Shown here one piece after another: positions 25,537 through 35,482 of a stretch of 64,000 nucleotides of DNA. Source of the stretch: Scardovia wiggsiae F0424 (GTDB taxonomy: Bacteria; Actinomycetota; Actinomycetes; Actinomycetales; Bifidobacteriaceae). The DNA lies in the NCBI RefSeq assembly GCF_000269605.1, contig NZ_AKCI01000001.1:682001-746000 (forward strand), in the 5' to 3' direction. Positions within the stretch are counted from its first letter, which is position 1. The number at the start of each line of letters is the position of its first letter. The translations under genes and the position numbers were made by a program. Under the pieces are notes generated by a model that was given only the letters and a program-made list of their open reading frames with translations, did not search any database and was not told where the DNA came from.

Positions 25537-28014
25537 ATGACAAGTCCTGTTATTGGAACTCCGTGGAAGAAGCTGGACCGCCCGGTGACGGATGATGCCC
25601 TTGAAGGCATCGACAAATACTGGCGCGCGGCCAACTACATGTCCATTGGTCAGATTTACCTTCGCAGCAACCCGCTTATGAAAGAGCCTTTCACGCGCGA
25701 AGATGTCAAGCATCGTCTGGTAGGCCACTGGGGAACGACTCCGGGCCTGAACTTCCTGTTCGGCCATATCAACCGCCTCATCGCAGACCACCAGCAGAAC
25801 ACTGTGTTCATCATGGGGCCAGGTCACGGCGGACCTGCCGGCACTTCACAGTCCTACATCGACGGCACATACACCGAATACTTCCCTAAGATCACAAAGG
25901 ATGAAGCTGGCCTGCAGAAGTTCTTCCGCCAGTTCTCCTATCCGGGCGGTATCCCCTCCCATTATGCGCCTGAGACCCCGGGCTCCATCCATGAAGGCGG
26001 CGAGCTTGGTTATGCACTGTCCCATGCATATGGTGCTGTAATGAATAACCCAAGCCTTTTTGTCCCTGCTGTCGTTGGTGACGGCGAGGCGGAAACAGGC
26101 CCTCTGGCTACAGGGTGGCAGTCAAACAAGCTTGTTAACCCGCGCACTGACGGTATCGTCCTGCCGATCCTCCACCTTAATGGGTATAAGATCGCCAATC
26201 CGACCATCCTCGCCCGCATCACTGATGAAGAGCTTCATGACTTCTTCAGCGGCATGGGCTACAACCCATACGAGTTTGTTGCTGGTTTCGATGATGAAGA
26301 CCATATGTCGATCCATCGCCGCTTTGCTGACCTGCTTGAGACCGTATTCGATGAGATCTGCGATATCAAGGCAACGGCAGAGACCAATGATGTTGACCGT
26401 CCGTTCTATCCGATGATCATCTTCCGTACCCCTAAGGGCTGGACTTGCCCGAAGTTCATTGACGGCAAGAAGACTGAAGGCTCATGGCGTGCCCATCAGG
26501 TCCCGCTGGCTTCCGCCCGCGATACCGAAGAGCATTTCCAGATCCTCAAGAACTGGCTCGCTTCCTACAAGCCTGAAGAGCTCTTTGACGCAAACGGCGC
26601 ACTGCGCGAAGAAGTCACCGAGTTCATGCCGAAAGGCGAACTGCGCATCGGTGCAAACCCGAATGCTAACGGCGGCGTGATCCGCGAAGAGCTCAAGCTT
26701 CCAAAGCTTGAAGACTACGAGGTCAAGGAAGTTCAGGAGTATGGCCACGGCTGGGGCCAGCTTGAAGCTACCCGCCGTCTGGGCGTATATACCCGCGATG
26801 TCCTTAAGCTCAACCCTGACAGCTTCCGCATTTTCGGGCCTGACGAGACCGCTTCCAACCGCCTCCAGGCTGCATACGAAGTCACCAATAAGCAGTGGGA
26901 TAACGGCTATCTCTCTTCTCTCGTAGACGAGCATATGGCTGTGACCGGCCAGGTGACCGAGCAGCTATCTGAGCATCAGATGGAAGGCTTCATCGAAGGC
27001 TATGTGCTTACAGGCCGCCATGGTATCTGGAGCTCTTACGAATCCTTCGTCCATGTGATCGATTCCATGCTCAACCAGCATGCCAAGTGGCTTGAGGCTA
27101 CAGTCCGCGAGATCCCATGGCGCAAGCCCATCTCTTCTGTGAACCTTCTGGTCAGCTCCCATGTATGGCGCCAGGACCATAATGGCTTCAGCCATCAGGA
27201 TCCAGGCGTTGTATCGGTGCTCCTCAACAAGACCTTCAACAACGACCGCGTTATCGGCATCTATTTCGCAACAGATGCGAATATGCTGCTGGCTATCGGC
27301 GAGAAGGCCTACAAGTCCACTAACAGGATCAATGCGATCATCGCCGGTAAGCAGCCTGCGGCAACATGGCTGACCCTTGATGAGGCACGTGCAGAACTTG
27401 ACAAGGGTGCTGCTGAATGGAAGTGGGCAAGCACAGCTCAGAATAATGATGAAACTGAGATCGTCCTTGCTTCTGTTGGTGATGTGCCGACGCAGGAGAT
27501 CATGGCTGCGGCTGACAAGCTCAAGGCTTACGGCATCAAGTTCAAGATCGTGAATGTAGTTGACCTCCTGTCGCTGCAGAACCCGAGCGAAAACAGCGAT
27601 GCCCTGAGCAATGAAGAGTTCACTGAGCTCTTTACTGCCGACAAGCCTGTCCTCATGGCATACCACTCTTATGCACGCGAGGTCAAGGGCCTGATCTTTG
27701 AGCGTCCGAACCACGATAACTTCAATATCCATGGTTACCAGGAGCAGGGCTCCACGACCACGCCGTATGACATGGTCAGGGTCAATGATATTGACCGTTA
27801 TGAGCTTACTGCCGAGGCACTCCGCATGCTTGATGCAGATAAGTATGCTGAAGATATCAAGAAGCTGGAAGACTTCCGACAGGAAGCATTCCAGTTTGCG
27901 GTAGACAAGGGCTATGACCACCCGGACTACACTGACTGGGTATGGTCGGGCGTTAAGACAGAAAAGCCCGGTGCTGTTTCTGCGACTGCCGCTACCGCCG
28001 GAGATAATGAGTAA
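25537..28014 (+). CDS. xfp: Xylulose-5-phosphate/fructose-6-phosphate phosphoketolase
   Basis: The key enzyme of the bifid shunt. It cleaves fructose 6-phosphate or xylulose 5-phosphate with phosphate to acetyl phosphate plus erythrose 4-phosphate or glyceraldehyde 3-phosphate, using thiamine diphosphate and Mg2+. The 825-residue length is typical. Visible signatures are [19 protein letters not shown], the ThDP-binding [22 protein letters not shown] and the [15 protein letters not shown] end region. The ATG follows AGGAG by six bases. Codon use is strongly biased, as for a highly expressed gene. pta and ackA follow in the same direction, completing acetyl-phosphate metabolism. Confidence 0.98.
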   Translation: MTSPVIGTPWKKLDRPVTDDALEGIDKYWRAANYMSIGQIYLRSNPLMKEPFTREDVKHRLVGHWGTTPGLNFLFGHINRLIADHQQNTVFIMGPGHGGPAGTSQSYIDGTYTEYFPKITKDEAGLQKFFRQFSYPGGIPSHYAPETPGSIHEGGELGYALSHAYGAVMNNPSLFVPAVVGDGEAETGPLATGWQSNKLVNPRTDGIVLPILHLNGYKIANPTILARITDEELHDFFSGMGYNPYEFVAGFDDEDHMSIHRRFADLLETVFDEICDIKATAETNDVDRPFYPMIIFRTPKGWTCPKFIDGKKTEGSWRAHQVPLASARDTEEHFQILKNWLASYKPEELFDANGALREEVTEFMPKGELRIGANPNANGGVIREELKLPKLEDYEVKEVQEYGHGWGQLEATRRLGVYTRDVLKLNPDSFRIFGPDETASNRLQAAYEVTNKQWDNGYLSSLVDEHMAVTGQVTEQLSEHQMEGFIEGYVLTGRHGIWSSYESFVHVIDSMLNQHAKWLEATVREIPWRKPISSVNLLVSSHVWRQDHNGFSHQDPGVVSVLLNKTFNNDRVIGIYFATDANMLLAIGEKAYKSTNRINAIIAGKQPAATWLTLDEARAELDKGAAEWKWASTAQNNDETEIVLASVGDVPTQEIMAAADKLKAYGIKFKIVNVVDLLSLQNPSENSDALSNEEFTELFTADKPVLMAYHSYAREVKGLIFERPNHDNFNIHGYQEQGSTTTPYDMVRVNDIDRYELTAEALRMLDADKYAEDIKKLEDFRQEAFQFAVDKGYDHPDYTDWVWSGVKTEKPGAVSATAATAGDNE

Positions 28015-28044
28015 ATAAACCCGTAACCGGCTGCCTTAAGCAGC

Positions 28045-28077
28045 ATGTCCCCTCTGTCCGGAAGGCAGAGGGGACAT
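28045..28077 (+). terminator. Strong hairpin terminator after xfp
   Basis: A perfect 12-pair stem, ATGTCCCCTCTG at 28045-28056 with CAGAGGGGACAT at 28066-28077, around a nine-base loop. The following sequence is AT-rich (TATATATACC) rather than a pure T run. It lies 30 bases after the stop. Confidence 0.8.
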
Positions 28078-28288
28078 TATATATACCTAAATACTATATA
28101 TATACGATTTATGCACGTTCCCTACTACACTGGTATACATGCCTATACACACGTATACACGCATGATATATGCCCGGTAAACCGGCACAGCAGCCGCGAA
28201 ATCCGGCATACCAGGGCCTGGAAAGGCCTGAAACAAGGTAATGGGAACAAATAGCAAATCAAAACAAAGGAACAAAGGAGTGCAGACC

Positions 28289-29977
28289 GTGTCCCTGACA
28301 ACAATATTCATTGCAAGCCCTGAAGGTGCTAACGGCCGCAATGTGGTGGCCAATGGAGTAACCGCGGCCCTGGCCCAGGATAACAGGAAAACAGCAATTT
28401 TCCACCCAATAACCTGCCGCCATGATGCATTCACTGATGTACTGATCCATACAGCGGGAGCGGATGAGACACTGGAGCAGGCCCGCGTGATATGCCCGAA
28501 CAGGGCTATCCTTGACCATGATACAGCCCGTGATGAGATAGTCCGCCGCTGGGAAAGCTTTGTCCCGGAAATGGGAGCAGATGCTGTAGTGATCGTCGGC
28601 AGGGATAAACGCCCGACTTTTGACCCTGAAGGCTTTACCCTTGACACACAGGTTTCCGCAGATCTGAAAGCCCCTGTTTTCCTCGCTGTATGCTGCATCA
28701 GCCGCAGTCCGAAAGAAGTCCAGCGTACAGTCGCAGCATGTGCCAGCGAAACCGCTAAGGCAGGAAGCTCCGTAGCCGGCATATTCATTACCGGATGGGA
28801 TCCCCATGATATCGATAAAGCTAAAGATATCAGGGAAGAGCTTTCCGCTTCGGCAGCCCCTGTATGGATCATCCCCGCACACAGCTGCACAACAGATGAG
28901 GAGGCGGCTGCTTCGCTGAAACTGTTCCAGCAGGCTGCGCCTGCAGCTGAAGTACTCGCGGCCATCGACCGGTCTGATTTCCGGCGCCCGGAGACCCCCT
29001 ACGCTTTCCAGGCTGAGCTTCTTACCCGCGCAAAAGCAGACAAAAAGACTATCGTCCTTCCGGAAGGTGAAGAAGGGCGTATCCTCAAGGCTGCTGATTA
29101 CCTTCTGGAACGGGATATCGTTGACCTTATCATCGTAGGCCGGCAGGATAAAATCCTCAGCCATGGCAGGGAGCTTGGCCTGCAGAACCTCAGAAAGGCA
29201 CACTTCCAGGCAATGGATGATGAATCGGTCCTCGGGCCAATGGCTGACAAGCTCTGCGAACTGCGAGCAAAGAAAGGTATGACACCCGAACAGGCACGCG
29301 AAACACTTAAAGACCCGTCATACTTCGGCACAATGCTGGTTGTCCTTGGAAAAGCTGACGGACTGGTGTCAGGATCTGTCAACACGACAGCTGCCACAGT
29401 ACGCCCTGCACTCCAGCTCATCAAGACCAGGCCGGATGCGTCGCTGGTGTCAGGGGCATTTATTATGTGCTTCCACGACCATATTGCCGTATTCGCAGAC
29501 TGCGCTATAAACCTTAATCCCACCGCACAGCAGCTGGCGGATATCGCTGTCCAGTCTTCCCAGACAGCCCGCGCTTTCGGAATAGACCCGAAGGTAGGCA
29601 TGCTCAGCTATTCCACCCTCGGCTCCGGTTCCGGCCCTGATGTTGACCTTGTTGAAGAAGCGACAAGACTGGTCTCGGAGAAAGCCCCAGAACTGCCCGT
29701 CGTCGGGCCCATCCAGATGGATGCCGCATGGTCCCCTGAAGTTGCTGCAACAAAAGCCAAAGGCAACCCGGTAGCCGGACACGTCAATGTGTTCGTGTTC
29801 CCCAGCCTGTCTGTAGGGAATATCGGGTACAAAGCTGTCCAGAGGTCTTCCGGTGCGCTCGCCATCGGGCCTGTGCTCCAGGGGCTGAACAGGCCGGTCA
29901 ACGACCTCTCGCGAGGCGCGCTGGTGGCTGATATCATCAACACTATTGCCCTGACCGCTGTATACGCACAGGAATAG
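28289..29977 (+). CDS. pta: Phosphate acetyltransferase
   Basis: Interconverts acetyl phosphate and acetyl-CoA, linking phosphoketolase to biosynthesis. The 562-residue protein has an N-terminal DRTGG/P-loop-like region (IFIASPEGANGRNVVANGV, without a classical GKS) and the C-terminal catalytic PTA domain (KKTIVLPEGEEGRILKAA, then GKADGLVSGSVNTTAATVRP and SYSTLGSGSGPD). I chose the GTG at 28289 because AAAGGAG lies eight bases upstream; an ATG at 28241 would add 16 residues with no ribosome site. It lies between xfp and ackA. Confidence 0.96.
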   Translation: MSLTTIFIASPEGANGRNVVANGVTAALAQDNRKTAIFHPITCRHDAFTDVLIHTAGADETLEQARVICPNRAILDHDTARDEIVRRWESFVPEMGADAVVIVGRDKRPTFDPEGFTLDTQVSADLKAPVFLAVCCISRSPKEVQRTVAACASETAKAGSSVAGIFITGWDPHDIDKAKDIREELSASAAPVWIIPAHSCTTDEEAAASLKLFQQAAPAAEVLAAIDRSDFRRPETPYAFQAELLTRAKADKKTIVLPEGEEGRILKAADYLLERDIVDLIIVGRQDKILSHGRELGLQNLRKAHFQAMDDESVLGPMADKLCELRAKKGMTPEQARETLKDPSYFGTMLVVLGKADGLVSGSVNTTAATVRPALQLIKTRPDASLVSGAFIMCFHDHIAVFADCAINLNPTAQQLADIAVQSSQTARAFGIDPKVGMLSYSTLGSGSGPDVDLVEEATRLVSEKAPELPVVGPIQMDAAWSPEVAATKAKGNPVAGHVNVFVFPSLSVGNIGYKAVQRSSGALAIGPVLQGLNRPVNDLSRGALVADIINTIALTAVYAQE

Positions 29978-30018
29978 GCGTGTCCTGCAGCAGCTGACGC
30001 TGAGAGACAGCTTGCTAA

Positions 30019-30073
30019 GCGGGTATCAATATGCTGCTTTTCCGTAAAAGGCATACTGATACCCGCCGTTTTT
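30019..30073 (+). terminator. Rho-independent terminator of pta
   Basis: GCGGGTATCA at 30019-30028 pairs with TGATACCCGC at 30057-30066, with further pairing of ATGC and GCAT inside, followed by CGTTTTTATG. Confidence 0.85.
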
Positions 30074-30233
30074 ATGTAATGGATCGCTATAGCTGCTGTG
30101 CAATCAGCATATATTTGTATAATCGTTCCTGCAAGGCACTCCCTTTTCCCGTCTTAATCAAAGAATTGTATATATATATATATAATTTCTTCTGTTCAGA
30201 CTCAACGATTCCATAGCATCAAAGGAGAAAAAT

Positions 30234-30926
30234 ATGTCCGAACAGAATGAAACTTTACCTGTTAAATCCACAAAACCGGGAAAGAAGCGATTCTATAAAC
30301 GTGTGTGGTTCTGGGTGCTTGTAGTTGCAGTTATAGCCATCTGTATCCCCTTGGCTAACAGCCGTAACACAACTCCGGCAGACAGCACACACAGCCCCGT
30401 GGAAAACTCTGCTGCAAAGAACAATAATACGACTGGCTCAGATAAAACAATCTCTCAGGATGAAGAATTCAGAAAGAATTTTGATTCAATAAAAGTCGGC
30501 GACCTTATGAAGAGCGGAGAAGGCGGATCTATAGAATCAGATGTAGAGAAACTACTTGGGAAACCTTTCTCTTCTTCAACATCAGATTTCCAGGGAGTAA
30601 AAACTCAAATCAATATGTGGTCAAAAGGTAGTGTAAGCATTACAGTCCAATTTACTGACAGCAAGACAGTTTCTAAAAATATCACTGGTTTCAAATTCTC
30701 CCGTCAGCCCAAGCTGGATATCAATGCTTATAATACTATCTCAGACGGCTCAAGCTACAACGACGTTGTGGCTAAATACGGTGAACCGGATGGATTAAAT
30801 GAGATGCTCGTAAGCGGACAGAGGACTGTTACTGCATACTGGTTTACAGGGGCTAAAAACGGTTCAGCAGTACTTACCTTTACCAACGGCCGATTGACTT
30901 CAAAAAGCCAAAGCAATCTGGAGTAA
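30234..30926 (+). CDS. Membrane-anchored protein with BLIP/DUF3862-like repeats
   Basis: The 230-residue product has a basic cytoplasmic N-terminus (KPGKKRFYKRVW), one transmembrane segment near residues 25-42 and a Ser/Thr/Asn-rich linker. The exposed C-terminal half seems to hold two related repeats, one around FDSIKVGDLMKS...VEKLLGKP and one around YNTISDGSSYNDVVAKYGEP. That pattern resembles the beta-lactamase-inhibitor-like (BLIP/DUF3862) fold common in Firmicutes; the function there is unknown. The gene is richer in AT than pta and ackA on either side. It has its own ribosome site (AAAGGAG) and sits between two terminators. This suggests insertion into the acetate gene pair. Confidence 0.75.
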   Translation: MSEQNETLPVKSTKPGKKRFYKRVWFWVLVVAVIAICIPLANSRNTTPADSTHSPVENSAAKNNNTTGSDKTISQDEEFRKNFDSIKVGDLMKSGEGGSIESDVEKLLGKPFSSSTSDFQGVKTQINMWSKGSVSITVQFTDSKTVSKNITGFKFSRQPKLDINAYNTISDGSSYNDVVAKYGEPDGLNEMLVSGQRTVTAYWFTGAKNGSAVLTFTNGRLTSKSQSNLE

Positions 30927-31081
30927 GAAAATATAAACCGTGCAGAACCACGAGCCTGGATATTTAGGCTGAAGCAGCCGGATCGGCAGGCCGATACGCC
31001 TCACATCCCTGTGCAGACGTATCGGCTTACGAGTATATTAAACAGTGTTAATTACACCACTAGTGATACAAAGGAGCCGTA

Positions 31082-32308
31082 ATGGCGAAAACCGTTCTGG
31101 TTATTAATTCAGGTTCAAGCTCAATCAAGTATCAGCTTGTTGATCTGGAAAACGGGGAGGGCCTGGCCTCCGGACTCGTAGAAAAGATCGGCGAACCGAC
31201 CGATGGCATTTATACCCATAAATTCAACGGCGAAAAGCATACGTTCACTGAAAAGATCGAAAACCATGAACAGGGCCTTAAGAAGGTCCTGGGGTTCTTC
31301 GATGAGTTTGGCCCCAACCTTAAGGATTATGAGCTTGTGGCGGTTGGCCACCGCGTGGTCCAGGGCGGGTACATCTTCCCTACGCCTGCGCTGGTGACCC
31401 CTGCAACTATCCAGCAGGTCAAGGATCTGGCGGTGCTCGCACCTCTCCATAACGGCCCTGAGGCGATCGGCGCCGAAGTTATGACGCGTCTGCTTCCTGA
31501 TGTCCCGCAGGGATTCGTTTTTGACAGCTCCTTTTTCTTTGAACTCCCTGAAGCTTCGAGCACATATGCCCTCAACAAGGAAGTTGCTGAAAAGTACCAT
31601 ATCCGCCGCTACGGCGCGCATGGGACAAGCCACGAGTATATCGGCTCCGTTGTCCCTGAGACCGTTGGCAAACCGGCTGAGGGGCTTAGACAGATCGTGC
31701 TGCACATCGGCAACGGGGCATCCGCTTCGGCGCAGGTATCAGGCCGCCCCGTAGAGACTTCCATGGGGCTGACCCCGCTGGAAGGCCTTGTTATGGGCGG
31801 GCGGACCGGGGACATTGACCCTGCTGTCGTTTTCCACCTCATCCGCAATGCCCATATGGATGTTGACCAGCTTGATACGCTGTTCAACAAGGAGTCAGGC
31901 ATGATGGGGCTTACCGGCCATGGTGATATGCGCGATGTTGACGACCTGCGTTCCCATGGTGATAAAGATGCCCAGCTGGCATTCGATATTTATATCCATC
32001 GCATTGTCAGCTACATTGGGGCATACACTGCACAGATGGGCGGATGCGACGTGATCACATTCACTGCCGGCGTCGGCGAGAATGATGCGTCCGTACGTGA
32101 AGCTGTGTGCGATAAGCTTGCACCTTTCGGTGTTAAACTCGATAAGGAAAAGAATGCCGTCCGCTCCGGCGATCCGCGCGTCATTTCCGCGCCGGACAGC
32201 TCTGTGACCATTGCAGTGATCCCGACAAATGAGGAGCTCGCTATTGCCCGCAAGGTTGCAAAGCTCGCTGAAGAGGGCGATGCGTACGGGAATGTTTTTG
32301 GGCGTTAA
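31082..32308 (+). CDS. ackA: Acetate kinase
   Basis: Makes ATP and acetate from acetyl phosphate, the energy-yielding last step of the bifid shunt. The 408-residue protein shows VLVINSGSSSIKYQLVD, the GHRVVQGG region, FDSSFFFELPEASSTYAL, RRYGAHGTSHEYI, HIGNGASASA and FTAGVGENDASVREA, all ASKHA kinase motifs. AAAGGAG precedes the ATG. Codon use is strongly biased, as in xfp. It has its own terminator. Confidence 0.98.
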   Translation: MAKTVLVINSGSSSIKYQLVDLENGEGLASGLVEKIGEPTDGIYTHKFNGEKHTFTEKIENHEQGLKKVLGFFDEFGPNLKDYELVAVGHRVVQGGYIFPTPALVTPATIQQVKDLAVLAPLHNGPEAIGAEVMTRLLPDVPQGFVFDSSFFFELPEASSTYALNKEVAEKYHIRRYGAHGTSHEYIGSVVPETVGKPAEGLRQIVLHIGNGASASAQVSGRPVETSMGLTPLEGLVMGGRTGDIDPAVVFHLIRNAHMDVDQLDTLFNKESGMMGLTGHGDMRDVDDLRSHGDKDAQLAFDIYIHRIVSYIGAYTAQMGGCDVITFTAGVGENDASVREAVCDKLAPFGVKLDKEKNAVRSGDPRVISAPDSSVTIAVIPTNEELAIARKVAKLAEEGDAYGNVFGR

Positions 32309-32378
32309 GGTAACCATATTAGGCCTGAAGAGGCAATAAGCGCTAATAAGCCCATTTCAGGCCTGGAATAAGGATTTT

Positions 32379-32411
32379 AGAGGTATGCCATTCTGGCATG
32401 CCTCTTTTTTA
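32379..32411 (+). terminator. Rho-independent terminator of ackA
   Basis: AGAGGTATGCCA at 32379-32390 pairs with TGGCATGCCTCT at 32394-32405 (one G-U), followed by six T. A second inverted repeat AGGCCTGAA/TTCAGGCCT at 32321-32329 and 32356-32364 lies between it and the stop codon. Confidence 0.9.
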
Positions 32412-33218
32412 TTGCCCGGCTCCATTCTTTAATACCCACTCTGCTGACTCTGGTGGTAAAACACGCAGATATAAAAACGAAAAATGTGGAAAACCGCCGA
32501 AACAGATTTTATATCTGCGTGTTTTACCACCAGCAGCTACATAACTGCGATTGCATAGCTGCCCAAATCGCATATATCCCCTGACATACCTGGCGAGCCG
32601 CCCCCTCCTCCCCCATAAACGCATAAAGCCGGGAGAACATTTTGCGCGCTATGTCCGCATTGCATATCCGCACATCCGGAATATACAGTCTGGCCATAGC
32701 TGCAAGTGCAGGCACAAACCCGCCGGAATCAGACAGGCCGCAGTCCCCCACCCCTTTCACTGGTCATGCTGCCGGCCAGCATATAGTATCCTGGCGTCCT
32801 ATGGATATGCAGTAAACCGGAGATCCTGGTGTCTTCGTGACGAAGGATTATCCCGCCGGGATATCTGCTCCCACCATAAGCAGCCCGGAGACGAACTAAG
32901 ATGACCTTGAAGAATATTGCAACTGTGCGTATATCCCTCCTGCATCTGCCTCTGCATAAAATCCACGCTGGTTGAGGAGTATAGCGGGAAACCTGCTATT
33001 TTTTGCTTCCTTGCCTGTCACAGCCCTTGCAGCAGAAGCCTTCACCGTAGGGAACATTTTATTATTAACATCATTGGACTATATTAATGCTTTGTTGACG
33101 GGTACGCCCCATGCGCGGGATATTCTGCCAAAATCACTGATAAATATGGTATCCGCAGCTATCCGGCTTCCCACACGCTGATATACAAAATCTATGTATT
33201 ATATGAGAGAATAGTAAT
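32412..33218. other. Gene-poor region between ackA and glgX
   Basis: About 800 bases. It contains the large hairpin at 32450-32533 and the glgX promoter region. Short open frames exist on both strands (for example 32524-32760 minus, and GSRYPGGIILRHEDTRISG in another minus frame at about 32780-32870), but none is supported by a ribosome site or recognisable family. They may be debris of a lost gene. Confidence 0.5.
32450..32533. repeat. Perfect 27-bp inverted repeat (large hairpin)
   Basis: The arm 32450-32476 begins CTGGTGGTAAAACACGC. It is exactly complementary to 32507-32533, with a 30-base purine-rich loop (32477-32506). There is no T run after either arm, so it is not a normal intrinsic terminator. 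It lies 40 bases after the ackA terminator. Confidence 0.8.
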
Positions 33219-35468
33219 ATGCAAATCAGACCTGGTTCTATGTATCCGCTGGGCTCAACTTTTGATGGCGCAGGCGTTAATTTTGCTCTTTATTCTTCCG
33301 CGGCTACGCGCGTGGAATTATGCTTGTTTGACGACAACAACCGTGAAACACGTATAGAAATTACCGAGTGCAATACTTTTGTATGGCACGTTTACATAGT
33401 AGGGATACAGCCCGGGCAGCGCTACGGCTACAGGGTGTATGGGGCTTACGATCCCGACAGCGGGCTGCGGTGTGACCCCTCAAAGCTCCTCCTTGACCCT
33501 TATGCCAAGGCGATAGAAGGGATGATAGACTCAGACGCCAGCCTGTTTTCCTATGACATTACGAAACCTGACGACCCTGATGCCCGGAATACTGAAGACT
33601 CCGCCGCACATACAATGAAATCAGTGGTTATCAATCCGTTCTTTGACTGGGGCAATGACAGGCATCCGCAGATCGCTTACCATGACAGCGTCATCTACGA
33701 AGCCCATGTACGCGGTATGACTAACCTCAATGAAGAGGTCCCTCCCGAGATCCGCGGCACATATGCAGGCCTTGCCCACCCCAGTGTGGTGAAGTATCTG
33801 AAAGACCTGGGGATCACCGCGCTGGAGCTGATGCCCGTCCACCAGTTCATCAACGATTCTTTCCTGCAGGCAAAAGGCCTGAGCAATTACTGGGGATATA
33901 ACACGATCGGCTTTTTTGCGCCTCATAATGCATATTCAAGCTCCGGACAGCGCGGCGAGCAGGTCAATGAGTTCAAGTCCATGGTGCGGGCATACCATGA
34001 CGCAGGTATTGAGATCATCCTTGACGTGGTTTATAACCACACAGCGGAAGGCAATAATATGGGCCCCACGCTGAGCTTCAAGGGGATCGACAACCGGTCG
34101 TACTACCGCCTCGTTGACGGCAATGAACGCCACTATTTCGACACTACGGGGACGGGGAATTCCCTGCTTATGCGCTCCCCCCATACCCTTCAGCTGATCA
34201 TGGATTCACTGCGGTACTGGGTCTCCGAAATGCATGTTGACGGTTTCCGGTTCGACCTGGCCGCCACGCTTGCCCGCCAGTTCTCTGAAGTTGACAAGCT
34301 CTCTGCCTTCTTCGATATTATCCAGCAGGATCCGGTCATTTCCCACGTCAAGCTTATTGCCGAGCCCTGGGATATCGGTTCCGGAGGATACCAGGTAGGC
34401 GGGTTCCCCCCGCTGTGGAGCGAGTGGAACGGCATGTACCGCGATACCGTGCGCGATTTCTGGAGATCACAGCCCTCCAAACTCCCTGAGTTTGCAAGCC
34501 GCATTATGGGCAGCTCCGACCTGTACCGCGCAGACGGGCGCCGCCCCGTTGCATCCATCAACTTTATTACAGCCCACGACGGCTTTACTATGAACGACCT
34601 CGTCAGCTATAACGATAAGCATAATGAGGCTAACGGTGAAGACAACCGCGACGGCGATAATAATAACCGTTCATGGAACTGCGGTGTGGAAGGCCCTACA
34701 GACGTGACTGACGTCAATGAGCTCAGGGCCCAGCAGATGAGGAATTTCATTTCAACTATGATGGTCAGCCAAGGCATCCCCATGCTCGACGGCGGCGATG
34801 AGATCATGCGCACGCAGCAGGGCAACAACAACGCTTATTGCCAGGACAACCCCATATCATGGACACATTGGGACCTTGATGAGAGGCGCCAGCAGCTTCA
34901 CGATTTTACGCAGAAAATGATCCATCTGCGGCTGAGGCATCCCGTACTCCACCGCCGCAAGTTCTTTGATGCGGAAGCAGAAGGCAATAATGCTCCGCAG
35001 GTAGAATGGTTCGACCATACGGGTTCTGTTATGGACCAGGAAGACTGGGACAATACCAATGCCCTGACGCTGATGGTCTTCCTCAACGGCCATGCCATAC
35101 CTGAAGCCGACGTCAACGGGAACCAGATCAAAGACAACGATTTCATCCTTATTTTCAATGCCTATTATGAACCTATGATGTTCAGGCTCCCTGGAGAAAA
35201 ATACGGCAGAAAATGGCGCCTGCTGGTAGATACCCATGACCAGTTCTCCCCGGAGCTTGCTTTCGAAGCGAACTTCGGCATCATGGCCCAGGCCCGCAGC
35301 TTCATGCTCCTGGTAAGCGATGAGGGCGATATCTCCGGTACAACGCATCAGGTCCAGGAAATCAAGGTCATTGAGAAGCCTCAGGATGACCAAGATAACA
35401 GTTCGGCACCAGATACCGGCGCGGAAACATCCAGCCCCACAGAACAGGCTGAGGGTAGTGAGAAGTAG
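33219..35468 (+). CDS. glgX: Glycogen debranching enzyme, isoamylase type
   Basis: Hydrolyses alpha-1,6 branches of glycogen limit dextrins. The 749-residue protein has an N-terminal CBM48 domain (PLGSTFDGAGVNFALYSS), then the GH13 barrel. Visible motifs are VVYNHTAEGN (region I), VDGFRFDLAA with nucleophile Asp (region II), LIAEPWDIG with the acid/base Glu (III) and FITAHDGFT (IV). The last 25 residues are a Ser/Thr/acidic tail. The start has GAGAGAATAGTA upstream, a modest site. It is convergent with the membrane protein gene 14 bases away. It pairs functionally with glgB at 60137-62383. Confidence 0.95.
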   Translation: MQIRPGSMYPLGSTFDGAGVNFALYSSAATRVELCLFDDNNRETRIEITECNTFVWHVYIVGIQPGQRYGYRVYGAYDPDSGLRCDPSKLLLDPYAKAIEGMIDSDASLFSYDITKPDDPDARNTEDSAAHTMKSVVINPFFDWGNDRHPQIAYHDSVIYEAHVRGMTNLNEEVPPEIRGTYAGLAHPSVVKYLKDLGITALELMPVHQFINDSFLQAKGLSNYWGYNTIGFFAPHNAYSSSGQRGEQVNEFKSMVRAYHDAGIEIILDVVYNHTAEGNNMGPTLSFKGIDNRSYYRLVDGNERHYFDTTGTGNSLLMRSPHTLQLIMDSLRYWVSEMHVDGFRFDLAATLARQFSEVDKLSAFFDIIQQDPVISHVKLIAEPWDIGSGGYQVGGFPPLWSEWNGMYRDTVRDFWRSQPSKLPEFASRIMGSSDLYRADGRRPVASINFITAHDGFTMNDLVSYNDKHNEANGEDNRDGDNNNRSWNCGVEGPTDVTDVNELRAQQMRNFISTMMVSQGIPMLDGGDEIMRTQQGNNNAYCQDNPISWTHWDLDERRQQLHDFTQKMIHLRLRHPVLHRRKFFDAEAEGNNAPQVEWFDHTGSVMDQEDWDNTNALTLMVFLNGHAIPEADVNGNQIKDNDFILIFNAYYEPMMFRLPGEKYGRKWRLLVDTHDQFSPELAFEANFGIMAQARSFMLLVSDEGDISGTTHQVQEIKVIEKPQDDQDNSSAPDTGAETSSPTEQAEGSEK

Positions 35469-35482
35469 TACAGGGCCTTCTG

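Noticed and set aside
32524-32760. Minus-strand frame of 78 codons near the large hairpin
   Set aside because: It runs into the hairpin arm, has no ribosome site and matches no family I know; kept only as possible gene debris.
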